A stretch of 64,000 nt of DNA from Roseomonas sp. GC11. GTDB lineage: Bacteria > Pseudomonadota > Alphaproteobacteria > Acetobacterales > Acetobacteraceae. Made by a program: the position numbers and the translations under genes. The notes beneath the pieces are model-generated. The model searched no databases and was not told where the DNA came from. It saw only the letters and a program-made list of their open reading frames with translations. Location of the stretch: NCBI RefSeq assembly GCF_024437745.1, contig NZ_JANFNY010000005.1, forward strand, positions 48,827-112,826. Direction: 5' to 3'. Shown here piece after piece: positions 26,359 through 35,341 of the stretch; within the stretch, counting starts at the first letter, position 1, and each line of letters begins with the position of its first letter.

Positions 26359-27771
26359 ATGCTGACCCTTGAGATGATGCCGCCGCTGATGTTCGGCGGC
26401 CTCGTCGTCTTCCTTCTGATCGGCTTCCCGGTGGCCTTCTCGCTGGCCGCGGTCGGGCTGTTCTTTGGCTTCCTCTCGATCGAGCTGGGCTTCTTCACCA
26501 CCGCCTATCTCGGCAACCTGCCGCTGCGCGTCTTCGGCATCATGTCGAACGACCTGCTGCTCTCCATCCCCTTCTTCACCCTGATGGGGGCCATCCTGGA
26601 GCGCTGCGGCCTGGCGGAAGATCTGCTGGAGGGCACCGGCCAGCTCTTCGGCAAGATCCCGGGCGGCCTCGCCTATGCCGTCATCCTGGTGGGCGCGGTG
26701 CTCGGCGCCATCACCGGCACCGTCGCCGCCTCGGTCATCGCCATGGGCATGATCAGCCTGCCGGTGATGATGCGCTACGGCTACGACATGCGCATCGCCA
26801 CCGGCGTCATCGCCGCCTCGGGCACCATCACCCAGGTCATCCCGCCCTCGCTGGTGCTGATCATCCTGGGCGACCAGCTCGGCAAGAGCGTGGGCGACAT
26901 GTATGCCGGCGCCATCGGCCCCTCCATCCTCCAGGTCGGGCTGTTCATCCTCTTCATCGCCGCCGTCTCGATCTTCGCGCCCCACAAGGTGCCGGCCCTG
27001 CCGGACGAGGCGCTGGGCACCCGCGGCTGGCCGCTGATCTGGCGCGTCGCCAAGGGCATGGTGCCCTCCGTCGTGCTGATCTTCCTCGTCCTCGGCACCA
27101 TCTTCATGGGCCTCGCCACGCCGACGGAGGCGGGCGCCATGGGCGCGGTCGGCGCCATCGGCCTCGCCGCGCTGAATGGCCGCCTCACCTGGACGCTGGT
27201 GCGTCAGGCGATGGACAACACCATGCGCATCACCTGCATGGTGATCTTCATCCTGGTGGGCTCCACCGTCTTCTCCCTCGTCTTCCAGGGCGTCGATGGC
27301 GGGCTGTGGATCGAGCACCTGCTCTCCCACCTGCCCGGCGGGCAGGTCGGCTTCCTGGTCTTCGTCAATATCTTCGTCTTCTTCCTGGCCTTCTTCCTCG
27401 ACTTCTTCGAGATCGCCTTCATCATCGTGCCGCTGCTCGGCCCGGTGGCGCAGAAGCTCGGGATCGACCTGGTGTGGTTCGGCGTGCTGCTCTGCGTGAA
27501 CATGCAGACCAGCTTCATGCACCCGCCCTTCGGCTTCGCGCTCTTCTACCTGCGCGGCATCGCGCCCAAGGAAGTCCGCTCCAGCGATATCTACTGGGGC
27601 GCCATCCCCTGGGTGGGGCTCCAGCTCATCCTGGTCGCCATCGTCATCTTCTGGCCGGAAAGCGTGACCTACTGGCTGGAACCGCCCTCCGGCGTGGACC
27701 CCAGCACCGTCCGCATCGAAGTCCCGATGCCGGACATGCCAGACGACGACGCACCCGTCGTCTTCAAGTAA
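26359..27771 (+). CDS. TRAP transporter large permease DctM
   Basis: A 470-residue membrane protein with about 12 hydrophobic segments, the ion-coupled transport subunit of the TRAP system. Typical sequences are FFTLMGAILERCGLAEDLLE, a GTVAASVIAMGMISLPVM segment, and VIPPSLVLIILGDQLGKSVG. It is slightly longer than average DctM because of a C-terminal tail rich in Pro and Asp (about residues 435-470). It is the last gene of the operon and is followed by a clear terminator at 27778-27806. Confidence 0.94.
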   Translation: MLTLEMMPPLMFGGLVVFLLIGFPVAFSLAAVGLFFGFLSIELGFFTTAYLGNLPLRVFGIMSNDLLLSIPFFTLMGAILERCGLAEDLLEGTGQLFGKIPGGLAYAVILVGAVLGAITGTVAASVIAMGMISLPVMMRYGYDMRIATGVIAASGTITQVIPPSLVLIILGDQLGKSVGDMYAGAIGPSILQVGLFILFIAAVSIFAPHKVPALPDEALGTRGWPLIWRVAKGMVPSVVLIFLVLGTIFMGLATPTEAGAMGAVGAIGLAALNGRLTWTLVRQAMDNTMRITCMVIFILVGSTVFSLVFQGVDGGLWIEHLLSHLPGGQVGFLVFVNIFVFFLAFFLDFFEIAFIIVPLLGPVAQKLGIDLVWFGVLLCVNMQTSFMHPPFGFALFYLRGIAPKEVRSSDIYWGAIPWVGLQLILVAIVIFWPESVTYWLEPPSGVDPSTVRIEVPMPDMPDDDAPVVFK

Positions 27772-27777
27772 GACTGG

Positions 27778-27806
27778 AAAGGGGAGGCTCAGGCCTCCCC
27801 TTTTTT
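27778..27806 (+). terminator. Intrinsic terminator after dctM
   Basis: AAAGGGGAGGC/GCCTCCCCTTT with a TCAG loop followed by T-run. It lies 7 nt after the dctM stop and uses the same GGGGAGGC arms as repeat family B. Confidence 0.9.
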
Positions 27807-27817
27807 CAGGAAAAGAC

Positions 27818-27900
27818 GTTCTTTTTTGAAAAAAAGAACCAAAAAACTTTTTTCAGTTCAGCGTCCCGCCGCGCCGGGAGACGGCGGCAGCCTGAAAAAA
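27818..27900. repeat. Family C structured repeat (copy C2) between convergent dctM and esterase-like gene
   Basis: Hairpin GTTCTTTTTT/AAAAAAGAAC (27818-27839), then CAAAAAACTTTTTTCAG, a GC core with GTCCCGCCG and CGGCGGCAG segments, and CTGAAAAAA closing the outer stem. It ends at the stop of the minus-strand gene, so both genes could use it. Confidence 0.85.
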
Positions 27901-27901
27901 A

Positions 27902-29203
27902 TCAATCCAAAACTCCGCGCACCAGGATGATCTTGGTGCGCTCGCCGCCAATGCCGAAATCATCATCGTTGATCAGCATCAGCGTGTTCTGCGGCAGCAC
28001 CGCCACGCCCTCGATCTTGCCCGGCAGTTCCGCATGGTCGGCGCTGTCGAGGATCAGGCGCTTGGCCAGCGGGGTGATGCCGGTGCCCGAGAGGTCGTTG
28101 CGCTGCTCCAGGCTGGGCAGGGTGGCGGGGTCATCCCAGCGGCTGCCGCTGATCTCGCTGATGGCCGGGTCCAGCCGCACCTCGTAGAGCTTGGTCGTCT
28201 TCTCCGTCCGCTCCAGCACCAGCAGGCGGTCCGGGCCGAGCCAGGTCAGTTCCGAGATGCGCGGGTCGTTCTGCCTGTCCGAGGGGTCGCGGCGGAAGCT
28301 GCGCGGGTCGTCCAGCTGATAGACCCATTCGCCCGTCACCCGGTTGGCCGCCGGGTCGAAGCGCATCAGCCGCACATTCCGCGCCGTGCGGTAGGCCGCC
28401 GCGTCCGGGTTGGCCAGCGGGTTCTGGAGGATGAAGTAGAGGGTATCCCCCTCCGGCGTGCCGCTCATGCCCTCGATGCCGCGGTTGGACTGGCGGCGCG
28501 CCAGGATGGCCGGCAGGCCCTCGACGATGGGGTAGCCCGCCCCGGCGAATTCATGCGCCGTGCCCGCCGGCACCACGCGGCGGCGGATGCGCCCATCCGG
28601 CGCCACCTCGGCCAGGGAGGGGCCATTCTCCTCCCCCACCCAGAAGCCGCCATCGGGCAGGCGCAGCAGCGCCTCGGCATCCAGCGCGGCGGGGTCGTGG
28701 TCCAGCTTCTTGCCCTGGCCGTCCAGCGGCTGCTCCGTGCGGCCGGTCAGCGGGTTGGTCAGGCCGGTGATGGGCCGGCCATCGGCCCGCTTCAGCGCCA
28801 CCATGTCAAAGACGTGGAAGCGCCGCTGCTCCGGCAGCAGCCGCACGCCATAGAGGGTGGGGGCATAGTCCGGCACGGGGTAGAGCCGGCCGCGCGGATC
28901 GGCGGCGCAGATCTGCGCCGGCTTCTGGCCGGTGAACTCCTCCGCATCGGCGCAGGCGATGTTCGGCCCGCGGTCGGAGAGGGTGTAGACGATATCCTCC
29001 GGATCATCCGGGCGGCGAGACGCGGCGCTGCCGATGCCCACCGTCAGCTCCGCCGTGCGGCCGCCGGGGAAGGTGTAGCGGCCCAGCCGCAGCACCGGGT
29101 CATCGCTCTCCAGCACCAGGATTTCCGGCGCGGCGAAGGCGGGGGCGAGCGGGGCGGCGAGCCCCGGCAGCATCAGGCAGGTGGCGAGGAGGAAGCGTCG
29201 CAT
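27902..29203 (-). CDS. Exported phytase-like esterase-family protein
   Basis: A 433-residue secreted protein with a clear Sec signal (MRRFLLATCLMLPGLAAPLA, cleavage near AFA). The body resembles the family described as esterase-like activity of phytase, a predicted beta-propeller: YTLSDRGPNIACADAEEF near residue 75, then LPDGGFWVGEENGPSLAEV, and a C-terminal beta-rich half ending LMINDDDFGIGG. No enzyme activity is proven for most members. It is the next gene downstream of the FAD oxidase on the same strand (51-nt gap). Confidence 0.85.
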   Translation of the reverse strand: MRRFLLATCLMLPGLAAPLAPAFAAPEILVLESDDPVLRLGRYTFPGGRTAELTVGIGSAASRRPDDPEDIVYTLSDRGPNIACADAEEFTGQKPAQICAADPRGRLYPVPDYAPTLYGVRLLPEQRRFHVFDMVALKRADGRPITGLTNPLTGRTEQPLDGQGKKLDHDPAALDAEALLRLPDGGFWVGEENGPSLAEVAPDGRIRRRVVPAGTAHEFAGAGYPIVEGLPAILARRQSNRGIEGMSGTPEGDTLYFILQNPLANPDAAAYRTARNVRLMRFDPAANRVTGEWVYQLDDPRSFRRDPSDRQNDPRISELTWLGPDRLLVLERTEKTTKLYEVRLDPAISEISGSRWDDPATLPSLEQRNDLSGTGITPLAKRLILDSADHAELPGKIEGVAVLPQNTLMLINDDDFGIGGERTKIILVRGVLD

Positions 29204-29253
29204 CGGGTTCGTGTCCGCGGCTTGGGGAAACCGCGCGGACCCTAGCCGCAGCT

Positions 29254-30381
29254 TTATGCGCTGCCGTGTGACGGTTCCATGAAAGGCGCGACACCCTCCG
29301 CCCCGGCGGCCCAGGCGGCGCGGCGGCGGCGCTCCTCCGACCCCACGGCCAGGCCCAGCAGGGGGCCAAATTTGAAGCCGTGGCCGGAGAAGCCGCTCAT
29401 CACCAGCGCGCGGTCCCCGAGGGGTTCCAGCAGGAAGCGCTCCTGCGGCTCCACATCGTAGAAGCAGGCGCGGGCGCCGAGGACGCGGTAGCCATCGGCG
29501 CCGCGCAGCCGGGGCCAGGCGAGGGCCAGGATGGCCTCCGCCTCCTCCGGCGTGGCCTCGCGCGGGCCATCCGGGTCGCCATGCAGGGAGAAGCGGTGGT
29601 CGCCGATCTTCAGCGCCGTCCCGGCCACCGGGGGCACGGCGTAGAAGCCGCCCGCCGCCGAGAGATCGAGCAGCATCGGCGCCGCCGCCCAGGCCGCGCG
29701 CTGCGCCGCCGGCGCCTCCAGATAGACGACGATCTGGCGCGAGGCGGTGACGCGCCCTTCGAGCGCCGGCAGGAAGCGCGGCGCCCAGGGCCCGGCGGCG
29801 ATCACCAGCAGGTCGGCCCCCAGGGTGGTGCCATCCTCCAGCACCAGGGCGGCGCGGGCGGGGTCCGCCTCGCGGGCGCGGGCGGGGCGGAAGGTGACGC
29901 CGCGCCGCGCCAGATGCGCCGCCAGCGCCGCCACGACCGGCCGCGCCAGCAGCACGCCGCCGCGCGTCATATGGAAGGCATCGCCCACCCCGGCGGCGCG
30001 CAGCATGGGGAAGCGCGATTCCAGTTCCGCGGCGTCGAGATCGGTGAAGTCATGGCCATCGCCGGAGAGGGCGGCGCGGCTTTCGGCCAGCCAGCCCCCG
30101 GCGGCATCGCCCAGCGCCAGCACCCCGGTGGGGACATAGTGCCGCGCGCCGAGATCGGCCCAGAGCAGCTCCCAGGCGGCATAAGCCTCATCGACCATCC
30201 GCATGTAGCCGCGCTGGGCGCCATAGGCGTGGCGGATCAGCCGGTGCTCGTCCACGCTGGCACCGCGCGGATTGGGCAGGTCATCCTGCTCCACCACGGT
30301 GACGGACCAGCCCGCCCGGGACAGCCCCCAGGCAGCGGAGAGGCCCATGATCCCGGCCCCGAGGACAAGCGCGTGCGGCAT
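29254..30381 (-). CDS. FAD-dependent amine oxidase, monomeric sarcosine oxidase/SolA type
   Basis: A 375-residue flavoprotein. The dinucleotide fold is at the N-terminus (ALVLGAGIMGLSAAWGLSRA), with the family segment NPRGASVDEHRLIRHAYG after it, which carries Arg/His residues contacting the flavin. The C-terminal part has RACFYDVEPQERFLLEPL and MSGFSGHGFKFGPLLG; the Cys in ACFYDVEP matches the position used for covalent FAD attachment in monomeric sarcosine oxidases. Substrates are likely N-methyl amino acids; specificity is unknown. ATG 30381 gives the conserved start. Confidence 0.9.
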   Translation of the reverse strand: MPHALVLGAGIMGLSAAWGLSRAGWSVTVVEQDDLPNPRGASVDEHRLIRHAYGAQRGYMRMVDEAYAAWELLWADLGARHYVPTGVLALGDAAGGWLAESRAALSGDGHDFTDLDAAELESRFPMLRAAGVGDAFHMTRGGVLLARPVVAALAAHLARRGVTFRPARAREADPARAALVLEDGTTLGADLLVIAAGPWAPRFLPALEGRVTASRQIVVYLEAPAAQRAAWAAAPMLLDLSAAGGFYAVPPVAGTALKIGDHRFSLHGDPDGPREATPEEAEAILALAWPRLRGADGYRVLGARACFYDVEPQERFLLEPLGDRALVMSGFSGHGFKFGPLLGLAVGSEERRRRAAWAAGAEGVAPFMEPSHGSA

Positions 30382-30423
30382 GGCCGGAAGCATGGCGGAA
30401 AAGCAGGGTTCAGGGAAGATTTA

Positions 30424-30537
30424 GTTCTTTTTTGAAAAAAAGAACCAAAAAACTTTTATCAGTTTGGCGTCCCGCTGTGCCGGGAGACGGCGGCAGCCTG
30501 AAAGAAAGTCTTTTGCTTCTTTTCTTCAGAAAAGAAG
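30424..30537. repeat. Family C structured repeat (copy C3) at the 3' end of the uronate operon
   Basis: Hairpin GTTCTTTTTT/AAAAAAGAAC (30424-30445), a central core with GGCGTCCCGC, and a second A/T hairpin CTTCTTTTCT/AGAAAAGAAG (30516-30537). It lies directly after the aldose 1-epimerase stop on the minus strand. Confidence 0.85.
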
Positions 30538-30540
30538 ATT

Positions 30541-31383
30541 CTAACTCTCTTCCAAGGACAGACTGATCCCCCCCCGCAACACCTCCCCCGGCGCCAGCAC
30601 GCGCATCGCCCCCCAGAGCGCGAGATGCGGGCGGTTGATGACGGCGGGCACGTGGCTGACCGGCTCCAGGCACAGCACCGGCAGATGGGGCGGCGCGTAG
30701 AGTTGGAGATGGCGGGCCCAGTCGCCGCTGGCGCGCAGGCGCAGCACCTCCCCGGGGCGGCGCAGTTCCACCTGCCCGCCCCAGCCGGCGAAGGCCGAGT
30801 CGAGGCCCAGCCATGCCGCTTCGCCCCCTTCAAGGCCGGGGCATGGCTCCGGCGGCAGGGGCAGCTTGCGCGCATCGGTGGGGAAGCGCGCCGTGGCGGC
30901 GAAGGACAGCGCGCAGCCCGCCGGGCGGGCGAACCAGGGATGCCAGCCGAAGCCCATCGGGCAGGGCGCGGCGCCGGCATTGGCCAGCACCATCTCCAGC
31001 CGCAGCCCGGCGGCGGAGAGCGCGACCTCCAGCCGGGCGCGCCAGCGGAAGGGCCCACCCTCCCCCTCCTGGGCGAGCAGGGCGGCGGCGGGGCCGGCCT
31101 CCTCCACCGCCCAGGGCAGGGCGCGGGAGAGGCCATGCAGCGCATTGCCCTCGGCCGGGTGGGTCAGCGGGAAATGGTGCGTGGCGCCCCCCCAGGGGAA
31201 GGCGCCATCCTCCAGCCGGTTGGTCCAGGGCAGCATCCAGAAGGCGCCGGACTGGCTGGCATTGGGGTCGGCGCCGGGCGGCAGGGGGGCCAGCACTTCC
31301 CGCCCCTGCCAGCGCAGCGCGGCGAAGGCGGCGCCCCGAGCGGGGAGAAGCTCCGCCTCCCACCCCGCCGCGGCCAGCCGCAC
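30541..31383 (-). CDS. Aldose 1-epimerase family protein (mutarotase-like)
   Basis: A 280-residue galactose-mutarotase-fold protein. Seen are FWMLPWTNRLEDGAFPW near residue 60, a substrate His in EGNALHGLSRALPW, and FGWHPWFARPAG, typical of aldose 1-epimerases and related proteins. Mutarotases interconvert sugar anomers. It begins with GTG at 31383, one base after the udh stop, so the genes are coupled; coupling with Udh suggests it acts on uronate anomers or aldarolactones. The exact substrate is inference. Confidence 0.85.
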   Translation of the reverse strand: MRLAAAGWEAELLPARGAAFAALRWQGREVLAPLPPGADPNASQSGAFWMLPWTNRLEDGAFPWGGATHHFPLTHPAEGNALHGLSRALPWAVEEAGPAAALLAQEGEGGPFRWRARLEVALSAAGLRLEMVLANAGAAPCPMGFGWHPWFARPAGCALSFAATARFPTDARKLPLPPEPCPGLEGGEAAWLGLDSAFAGWGGQVELRRPGEVLRLRASGDWARHLQLYAPPHLPVLCLEPVSHVPAVINRPHLALWGAMRVLAPGEVLRGGISLSLEES

Positions 31384-31384
31384 C

Positions 31385-32227
31385 TCAGTCCTCCAGCGAG
31401 AAGGCGTCGCGCGGGCTGAAGCCCTTCCGGCTGTAGTCATTGGCGCAATAGCTGCCGCCCTGGTAGCGCTCCGCCACCGGGTTGCCGGAGAAGATCTGCC
31501 CCACCTTGTCGCGGAACGCCTCGGCCGTGTCCTGCGGCTGCCAGCCGATGCGGTCGCGGTGGTCCACGCCCCAGAAGCTGGCCGGGTTGTTGCTGGCGCC
31601 CCAGACGACGGCATGGCCGATGCGCGGCGCCTCCAGGAAGGCGGCGGCCAGGCGGGCGAGGTCGTCGAAGGAGAGCCAGGTGGAGAGCATCCGCGCATCC
31701 ACCGGCTCGGGGAAGCAGCTGCCGATGCGGAGGTTGAGGTTCTCCACCCCGTGCTTGTCCCAGTAGAGCCGGCCCATCAGCTCGCCATAGGCCTTGGAGA
31801 GGCCATAGAAGCTGTCAGGGCGGAAGGAGCCGGGGGCATCCAGCTTCGGCTCGCCCTCGCCGGGGCGGCTGTGGAAGCCGATGGCGTGGTTGGAACTGGC
31901 GAAGAGCACCCGCGCCCCGGCCCGCCGCGCCGCCTCGTAGATGTGGTAGAGGCCGCGGATATTGGGGTCCAGCACCTCCTCGAAGGGCCGGTCCACCGAG
32001 ACGCCACCGAGATGGAGGATGGCGAAGCAGTCATCGGCGATGCGCAGCATGTCCGCCTCATCGCCCAACTCGGCGGTGATGAACTTGGCGCCGGCCGGCA
32101 GGTCCTCCGGGAAGGCCTTGATGTCGGTCAGCCGCAGGCGGTAGCCGCGGGCCGAAAGCTCGCGCGCCAGCATGCGGCCGAGATTGCCGGAGGCGCCGGT
32201 GATGAGGACGGTCTTCGGGGCACTCAT
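31385..32227 (-). CDS. udh: Uronate dehydrogenase (NAD-dependent)
   Basis: Udh oxidises galacturonate or glucuronate to the aldarolactone, the first step of the oxidative uronate pathway. The 280-residue extended short-chain dehydrogenase has VLITGASGNLGRMLARE as NAD loop, LHLGGVSVDRPFEEVL, LFASSNHAIGF, the catalytic FYGLSKAYGE, and RIGSCFPEPVDARMLSTWLS. These closely match what I know of Agrobacterium-type Udh and differ from ordinary sugar epimerases. ATG 32227 (MSAPKTVL) is the natural start. It is coupled to the mutarotase-like gene and lies downstream of the uronate-type TRAP genes. Confidence 0.9.
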   Translation of the reverse strand: MSAPKTVLITGASGNLGRMLARELSARGYRLRLTDIKAFPEDLPAGAKFITAELGDEADMLRIADDCFAILHLGGVSVDRPFEEVLDPNIRGLYHIYEAARRAGARVLFASSNHAIGFHSRPGEGEPKLDAPGSFRPDSFYGLSKAYGELMGRLYWDKHGVENLNLRIGSCFPEPVDARMLSTWLSFDDLARLAAAFLEAPRIGHAVVWGASNNPASFWGVDHRDRIGWQPQDTAEAFRDKVGQIFSGNPVAERYQGGSYCANDYSRKGFSPRDAFSLED

Positions 32228-32340
32228 GCAGAACAGACTCCTGACGATTCGGGCTCGGGCCACGACGCGCCGAGGCTCCAACAAAACGGCGCCCCTGGCC
32301 AGGGCGCCACGCCTTCCGCGAGGGGAAGGAGAGAGAGAAT

Positions 32341-32415
32341 GTTCTTTTTTGGAAAAAAGAACCAAAAAACTTTTTCAGGGCGGCGTTCCGCGCCAGGGGA
32401 AAGGGTGGAACGCCG
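32341..32415. repeat. Family C structured repeat (copy C4) after the uronate TRAP genes
   Basis: GTTCTTTTTT/AAAAAAGAAC (32341-32362) and core hairpin CGGCGTTCC/GGAACGCCG (32381-32415). Other copies have GGCGTCCCGC/GCGGGACGCC, so the two arms have changed together. It lies 7 nt past the dctM stop and splits the TRAP genes from udh. Confidence 0.85.
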
Positions 32416-32421
32416 CGAGGG

Positions 32422-33702
32422 TCAGTGGAACAGGGCGGGGAGCCAGAGCGAGACCGCCGGGATATAGGTGACCACCATCAGGACGGCGAAGGCGGCGGTG
32501 TAGAAGGGCAGGCTCGTCTTGGTCGCCTCCCACATCGAGACCTTGCCCACCGCGCAGGCGACGAAGAGCACAGGGCCAACCGGCGGGGTGATCAGGCCGA
32601 TGCCGAGGTTGAGGATCAGCACCACTCCGAACTGCACCGGGTCCATGCCGAATTTCAGCGCCAGCGGCAGGAAGATCGGCGTGCCGATCATGATCAGCGG
32701 CGCCATATCCATGAAAGTGCCGAGGATCAGCAGGATGATGTTGATGAGCAGCAGCATCATCAGCGGATTGTCGGTGATGCCCTGCATCATAGCGACCGTC
32801 ATCGCCGGCACCTGGAGCAGCGCCATCAGCCAGCCGAAGGCGCTGGCACAGCCGATGATCAGCATGACCATGCCGGTGGTGCGCGCGCCGCCCATCACGG
32901 CATGGACGAAGCCGTTCCAGTCCAGGCTGCGGTAGACCAGCACCGTCACCAGCAGGGCATAGAGCACGGCGACCACGGCGCTCTCGGTCGCGGTGAAGAT
33001 GCCGCTGCGCACACCGGCGAAGATCAGCACGATCAGCATCAGGCCGGGGAAGGCGCCGACCGAGAGCCGCGCCAGCGCCCACCAGCCGGGGAAGGTCTCG
33101 CGCGGGTAACCGCGCTTCACGGCCACCGCCCAGGCGGTGAACATCAGCACCGCCATCAGCAGCATGCCCGGCACGATGCCGGCGGTGAAGAGATCGGCCA
33201 CGCTGATCGCGCCACCGGCGGCGATGACGTAGAGGATCATGTTGTGGCTGGGCGGGATCAGCAGGTCGATCAGCGCCGCATTGGCGGTGACGTTGACCGA
33301 GTAGTCCGGCGCATAGCCACGCGCGCGCATCTGCGGGATCATCACGCCGCCAATGGCCGAGGCATCGGCCACGGCCGAGCCGGAGACGCCGCCGAACAGC
33401 GTGGCCGCCACCACATTCACCTGGCCGAGCCCGCCGCGCATATGCCCGACCAGCGCGGCGGCGAAGGCCACCAGCCGGTCGGCGATCTGCCCGCGCATCA
33501 TCAGGTCGCCGGCGAAGACGAAAAAGGGAATGGCGAGCATGGAGAAGACGTTCATGCCCGAGGAAAGCTGCTGGAACACGACGATCGCCGGCAGGTCCAT
33601 GTAGAGGACGGTGGCGAGCGAGGCGGCGCCAAGCGCGAAGGCGACCGGCGTGCCGATCAGCAGCAGCAGCGTGAAGCTGCCGAGCAGGATGGTGATTTCC
33701 AT
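32422..33702 (-). CDS. TRAP transporter large permease DctM (uronate system)
   Basis: A 426-residue membrane protein with about 12 hydrophobic segments, the energy-coupled channel of the TRAP symporter. Family features are the N-terminal GSFTLLLLIGTPVAFALG, FAGDLMMRGQIADRLVAFA, and PPSHNMILYVIAAGGAISVAD. ATG 33702 (MEITILLG) is chosen; an upstream in-frame ATG at 33777 lies in dctQ. It is third in dctP-dctQ-dctM on the minus strand and 195 bp ahead of udh, separated by repeat C4. Confidence 0.94.
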   Translation of the reverse strand: MEITILLGSFTLLLLIGTPVAFALGAASLATVLYMDLPAIVVFQQLSSGMNVFSMLAIPFFVFAGDLMMRGQIADRLVAFAAALVGHMRGGLGQVNVVAATLFGGVSGSAVADASAIGGVMIPQMRARGYAPDYSVNVTANAALIDLLIPPSHNMILYVIAAGGAISVADLFTAGIVPGMLLMAVLMFTAWAVAVKRGYPRETFPGWWALARLSVGAFPGLMLIVLIFAGVRSGIFTATESAVVAVLYALLVTVLVYRSLDWNGFVHAVMGGARTTGMVMLIIGCASAFGWLMALLQVPAMTVAMMQGITDNPLMMLLLINIILLILGTFMDMAPLIMIGTPIFLPLALKFGMDPVQFGVVLILNLGIGLITPPVGPVLFVACAVGKVSMWEATKTSLPFYTAAFAVLMVVTYIPAVSLWLPALFH

Positions 33703-33715
33703 CGGTGGGGCGTCC

Positions 33716-34282
33716 TCAGGCGTCGCTGACCAGCGGGGTGACCATGGCCTCGGCCGGTGCCTCCTGGCCGGTGGCATGGGCGGCGAGGCGCTCGGCGCCG
33801 AACAGGGTGATCATCAGCCCGCCCAGCACCAGGGGCAGGTATTCCACCGCCCCCGGCACGCCCAGGGCCGGCAGCGTGGCATCCCACACGCCGAGCGCGA
33901 GATCGGCGCCGAACCAGGCCATGCCGGCACCGAACAGCGTCACCACCGCATCCGAGAGAATGTCGCAGATGCGCGCGAGCGGCGCGGGCAACAGAACCTT
34001 CAGCGTGTCGAAGCCCATGTGGAAGCCCTCGCGCACGCCGGCGGCGGCGGCCCCCAGGATGACCCAGCCCAGCAGCAGCAGCGCCGTGGCATCGGCCCAG
34101 GCGGGCGTGTCGTTCAGCACGAAGCGGCCGAAGACACTCCAGGAAACGACCCCGGTCATCAGCACCAGGGAAAGGCCGGCGATACCGAGGCAGATGGTGC
34201 AGCAACGGTCCAGCGCCTGGCCGAGGGCGCGCGCCAGCGCCCCCCGGCCTCCCCGCTGGCGGGCCTCCCAGGAGCCCGCCAT
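33716..34282 (-). CDS. TRAP transporter small permease DctQ (uronate system)
   Basis: A 188-residue membrane protein with four hydrophobic segments (about 30-55, 65-85, 105-130, 145-165). VSWSVFGRFVLNDTPAWAD resembles the first conserved DctQ loop. The N-terminal 25 residues are basic and cytoplasmic. It starts 2 nt after the dctP stop and ends 13 nt before dctM, so it is clearly part of one operon. Confidence 0.92.
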   Translation of the reverse strand: MAGSWEARQRGGRGALARALGQALDRCCTICLGIAGLSLVLMTGVVSWSVFGRFVLNDTPAWADATALLLLGWVILGAAAAGVREGFHMGFDTLKVLLPAPLARICDILSDAVVTLFGAGMAWFGADLALGVWDATLPALGVPGAVEYLPLVLGGLMITLFGAERLAAHATGQEAPAEAMVTPLVSDA

Positions 34283-34284
34283 GG

Positions 34285-35280
34285 TCAGGCGGTCTCCCGG
34301 ATGCGCTGCACCATCGCCTTCAGCCGCGCATCGCGCACGAACTGGTCATAGACCGGCGCCATCGCCCGCTCGAAGGAGGATTTGTCCACCGTGTTGATCA
34401 GCGAGCCGCTGGCAATGACATCCTTGCGCGCGGCCTCGCTGCGGGCGACCCAGAGCTTGCGCATCTCCGGCACGCTGTCGCGCGCCGCATCGCGCAGGAT
34501 GGTCTGCATGTCCTTGGGCAGCTTGTCGTAGCTGCGCTTCGACATCACCAGGATCTCGGGCGACATCGAATGCTCGGTGACGGAGTAGAACTTCGACACC
34601 TCGAAATGCCGCTGGGACTGGTAGGTGGGGTAGTTGTTCTCCGCCCCGTCGATGACGCCCGTCTGCAGCGCGGAATAGACCTCGCCCGTGGGCAGCGGCG
34701 TCGGGTTGGCGCCCAGGGCGCGCATCATCGCCAGCCAGAGATCCGACTGCTGCACACGGATCTTCATGCCCTTCATATCCGCCAGCTCGTTGATCGGGCG
34801 GATGCGGTTATACATGCTGCGCGCGCCGCTGTCGTAGCAGCAGAGCCCGACCAGCCCGTGCTTCTCGGCCCCCGCCAGGATCTCCTGGCCAATGGCGCCG
34901 TCCATCACGGTGTGCATGTGCTTCTCGTCGCGGAACAGGAAGGGCAGGCCGGGGATCACCGTCTCCGGCACCAGGTTGTTCAGCCCCGCGAAGTTGGTGC
35001 GGTTGAGGTCGATGACACCAAAGCGGGTCTGCTCCAGCGTGTCCTTCTCCTCGCCCAGCTGGCGGGAGTGGAAGACCTGGATGTTGATCCGGCCGTTGGA
35101 ACGCTCCTGCGCCAGCTTCGCCATGATCTTCACGCCCTCGACGGTCGGGTAGCCATCAGGGTGGATATCGGCGGAGCGCAGATTGATGGCCTGCGCACTG
35201 GCCTTGAAGCCGATCAGCGCCGGCGCGGCAAAGGCAGAGGCGGCCAGCAGCGCGCGGCGCCGCGAAAGCATGGGGGTCAT
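34285..35280 (-). CDS. TRAP substrate-binding protein, hexuronate type
   Basis: A 331-residue periplasmic binding protein with a signal peptide containing RRRALLAASAFAAPALIG. The body matches DctP-type proteins, and the segment VIDGAENNYPTYQSQRHF with IRVQQSDLWLAMMRALGANP is typical of members that bind hexuronates such as galacturonate and glucuronate. The neighbouring udh supports this ligand. It is the first gene of the operon, and its leader carries the candidate operator at 35342-35364. Ligand assignment is family knowledge plus context, not proof. Confidence 0.92.
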   Translation of the reverse strand: MTPMLSRRRALLAASAFAAPALIGFKASAQAINLRSADIHPDGYPTVEGVKIMAKLAQERSNGRINIQVFHSRQLGEEKDTLEQTRFGVIDLNRTNFAGLNNLVPETVIPGLPFLFRDEKHMHTVMDGAIGQEILAGAEKHGLVGLCCYDSGARSMYNRIRPINELADMKGMKIRVQQSDLWLAMMRALGANPTPLPTGEVYSALQTGVIDGAENNYPTYQSQRHFEVSKFYSVTEHSMSPEILVMSKRSYDKLPKDMQTILRDAARDSVPEMRKLWVARSEAARKDVIASGSLINTVDKSSFERAMAPVYDQFVRDARLKAMVQRIRETA

Positions 35281-35341
35281 CAGACGTCTCCTGTTGGCCG
35301 CCGCTCCCGGGCGGGCTGCGGCCTGGGTTTTTCCTCACGGC

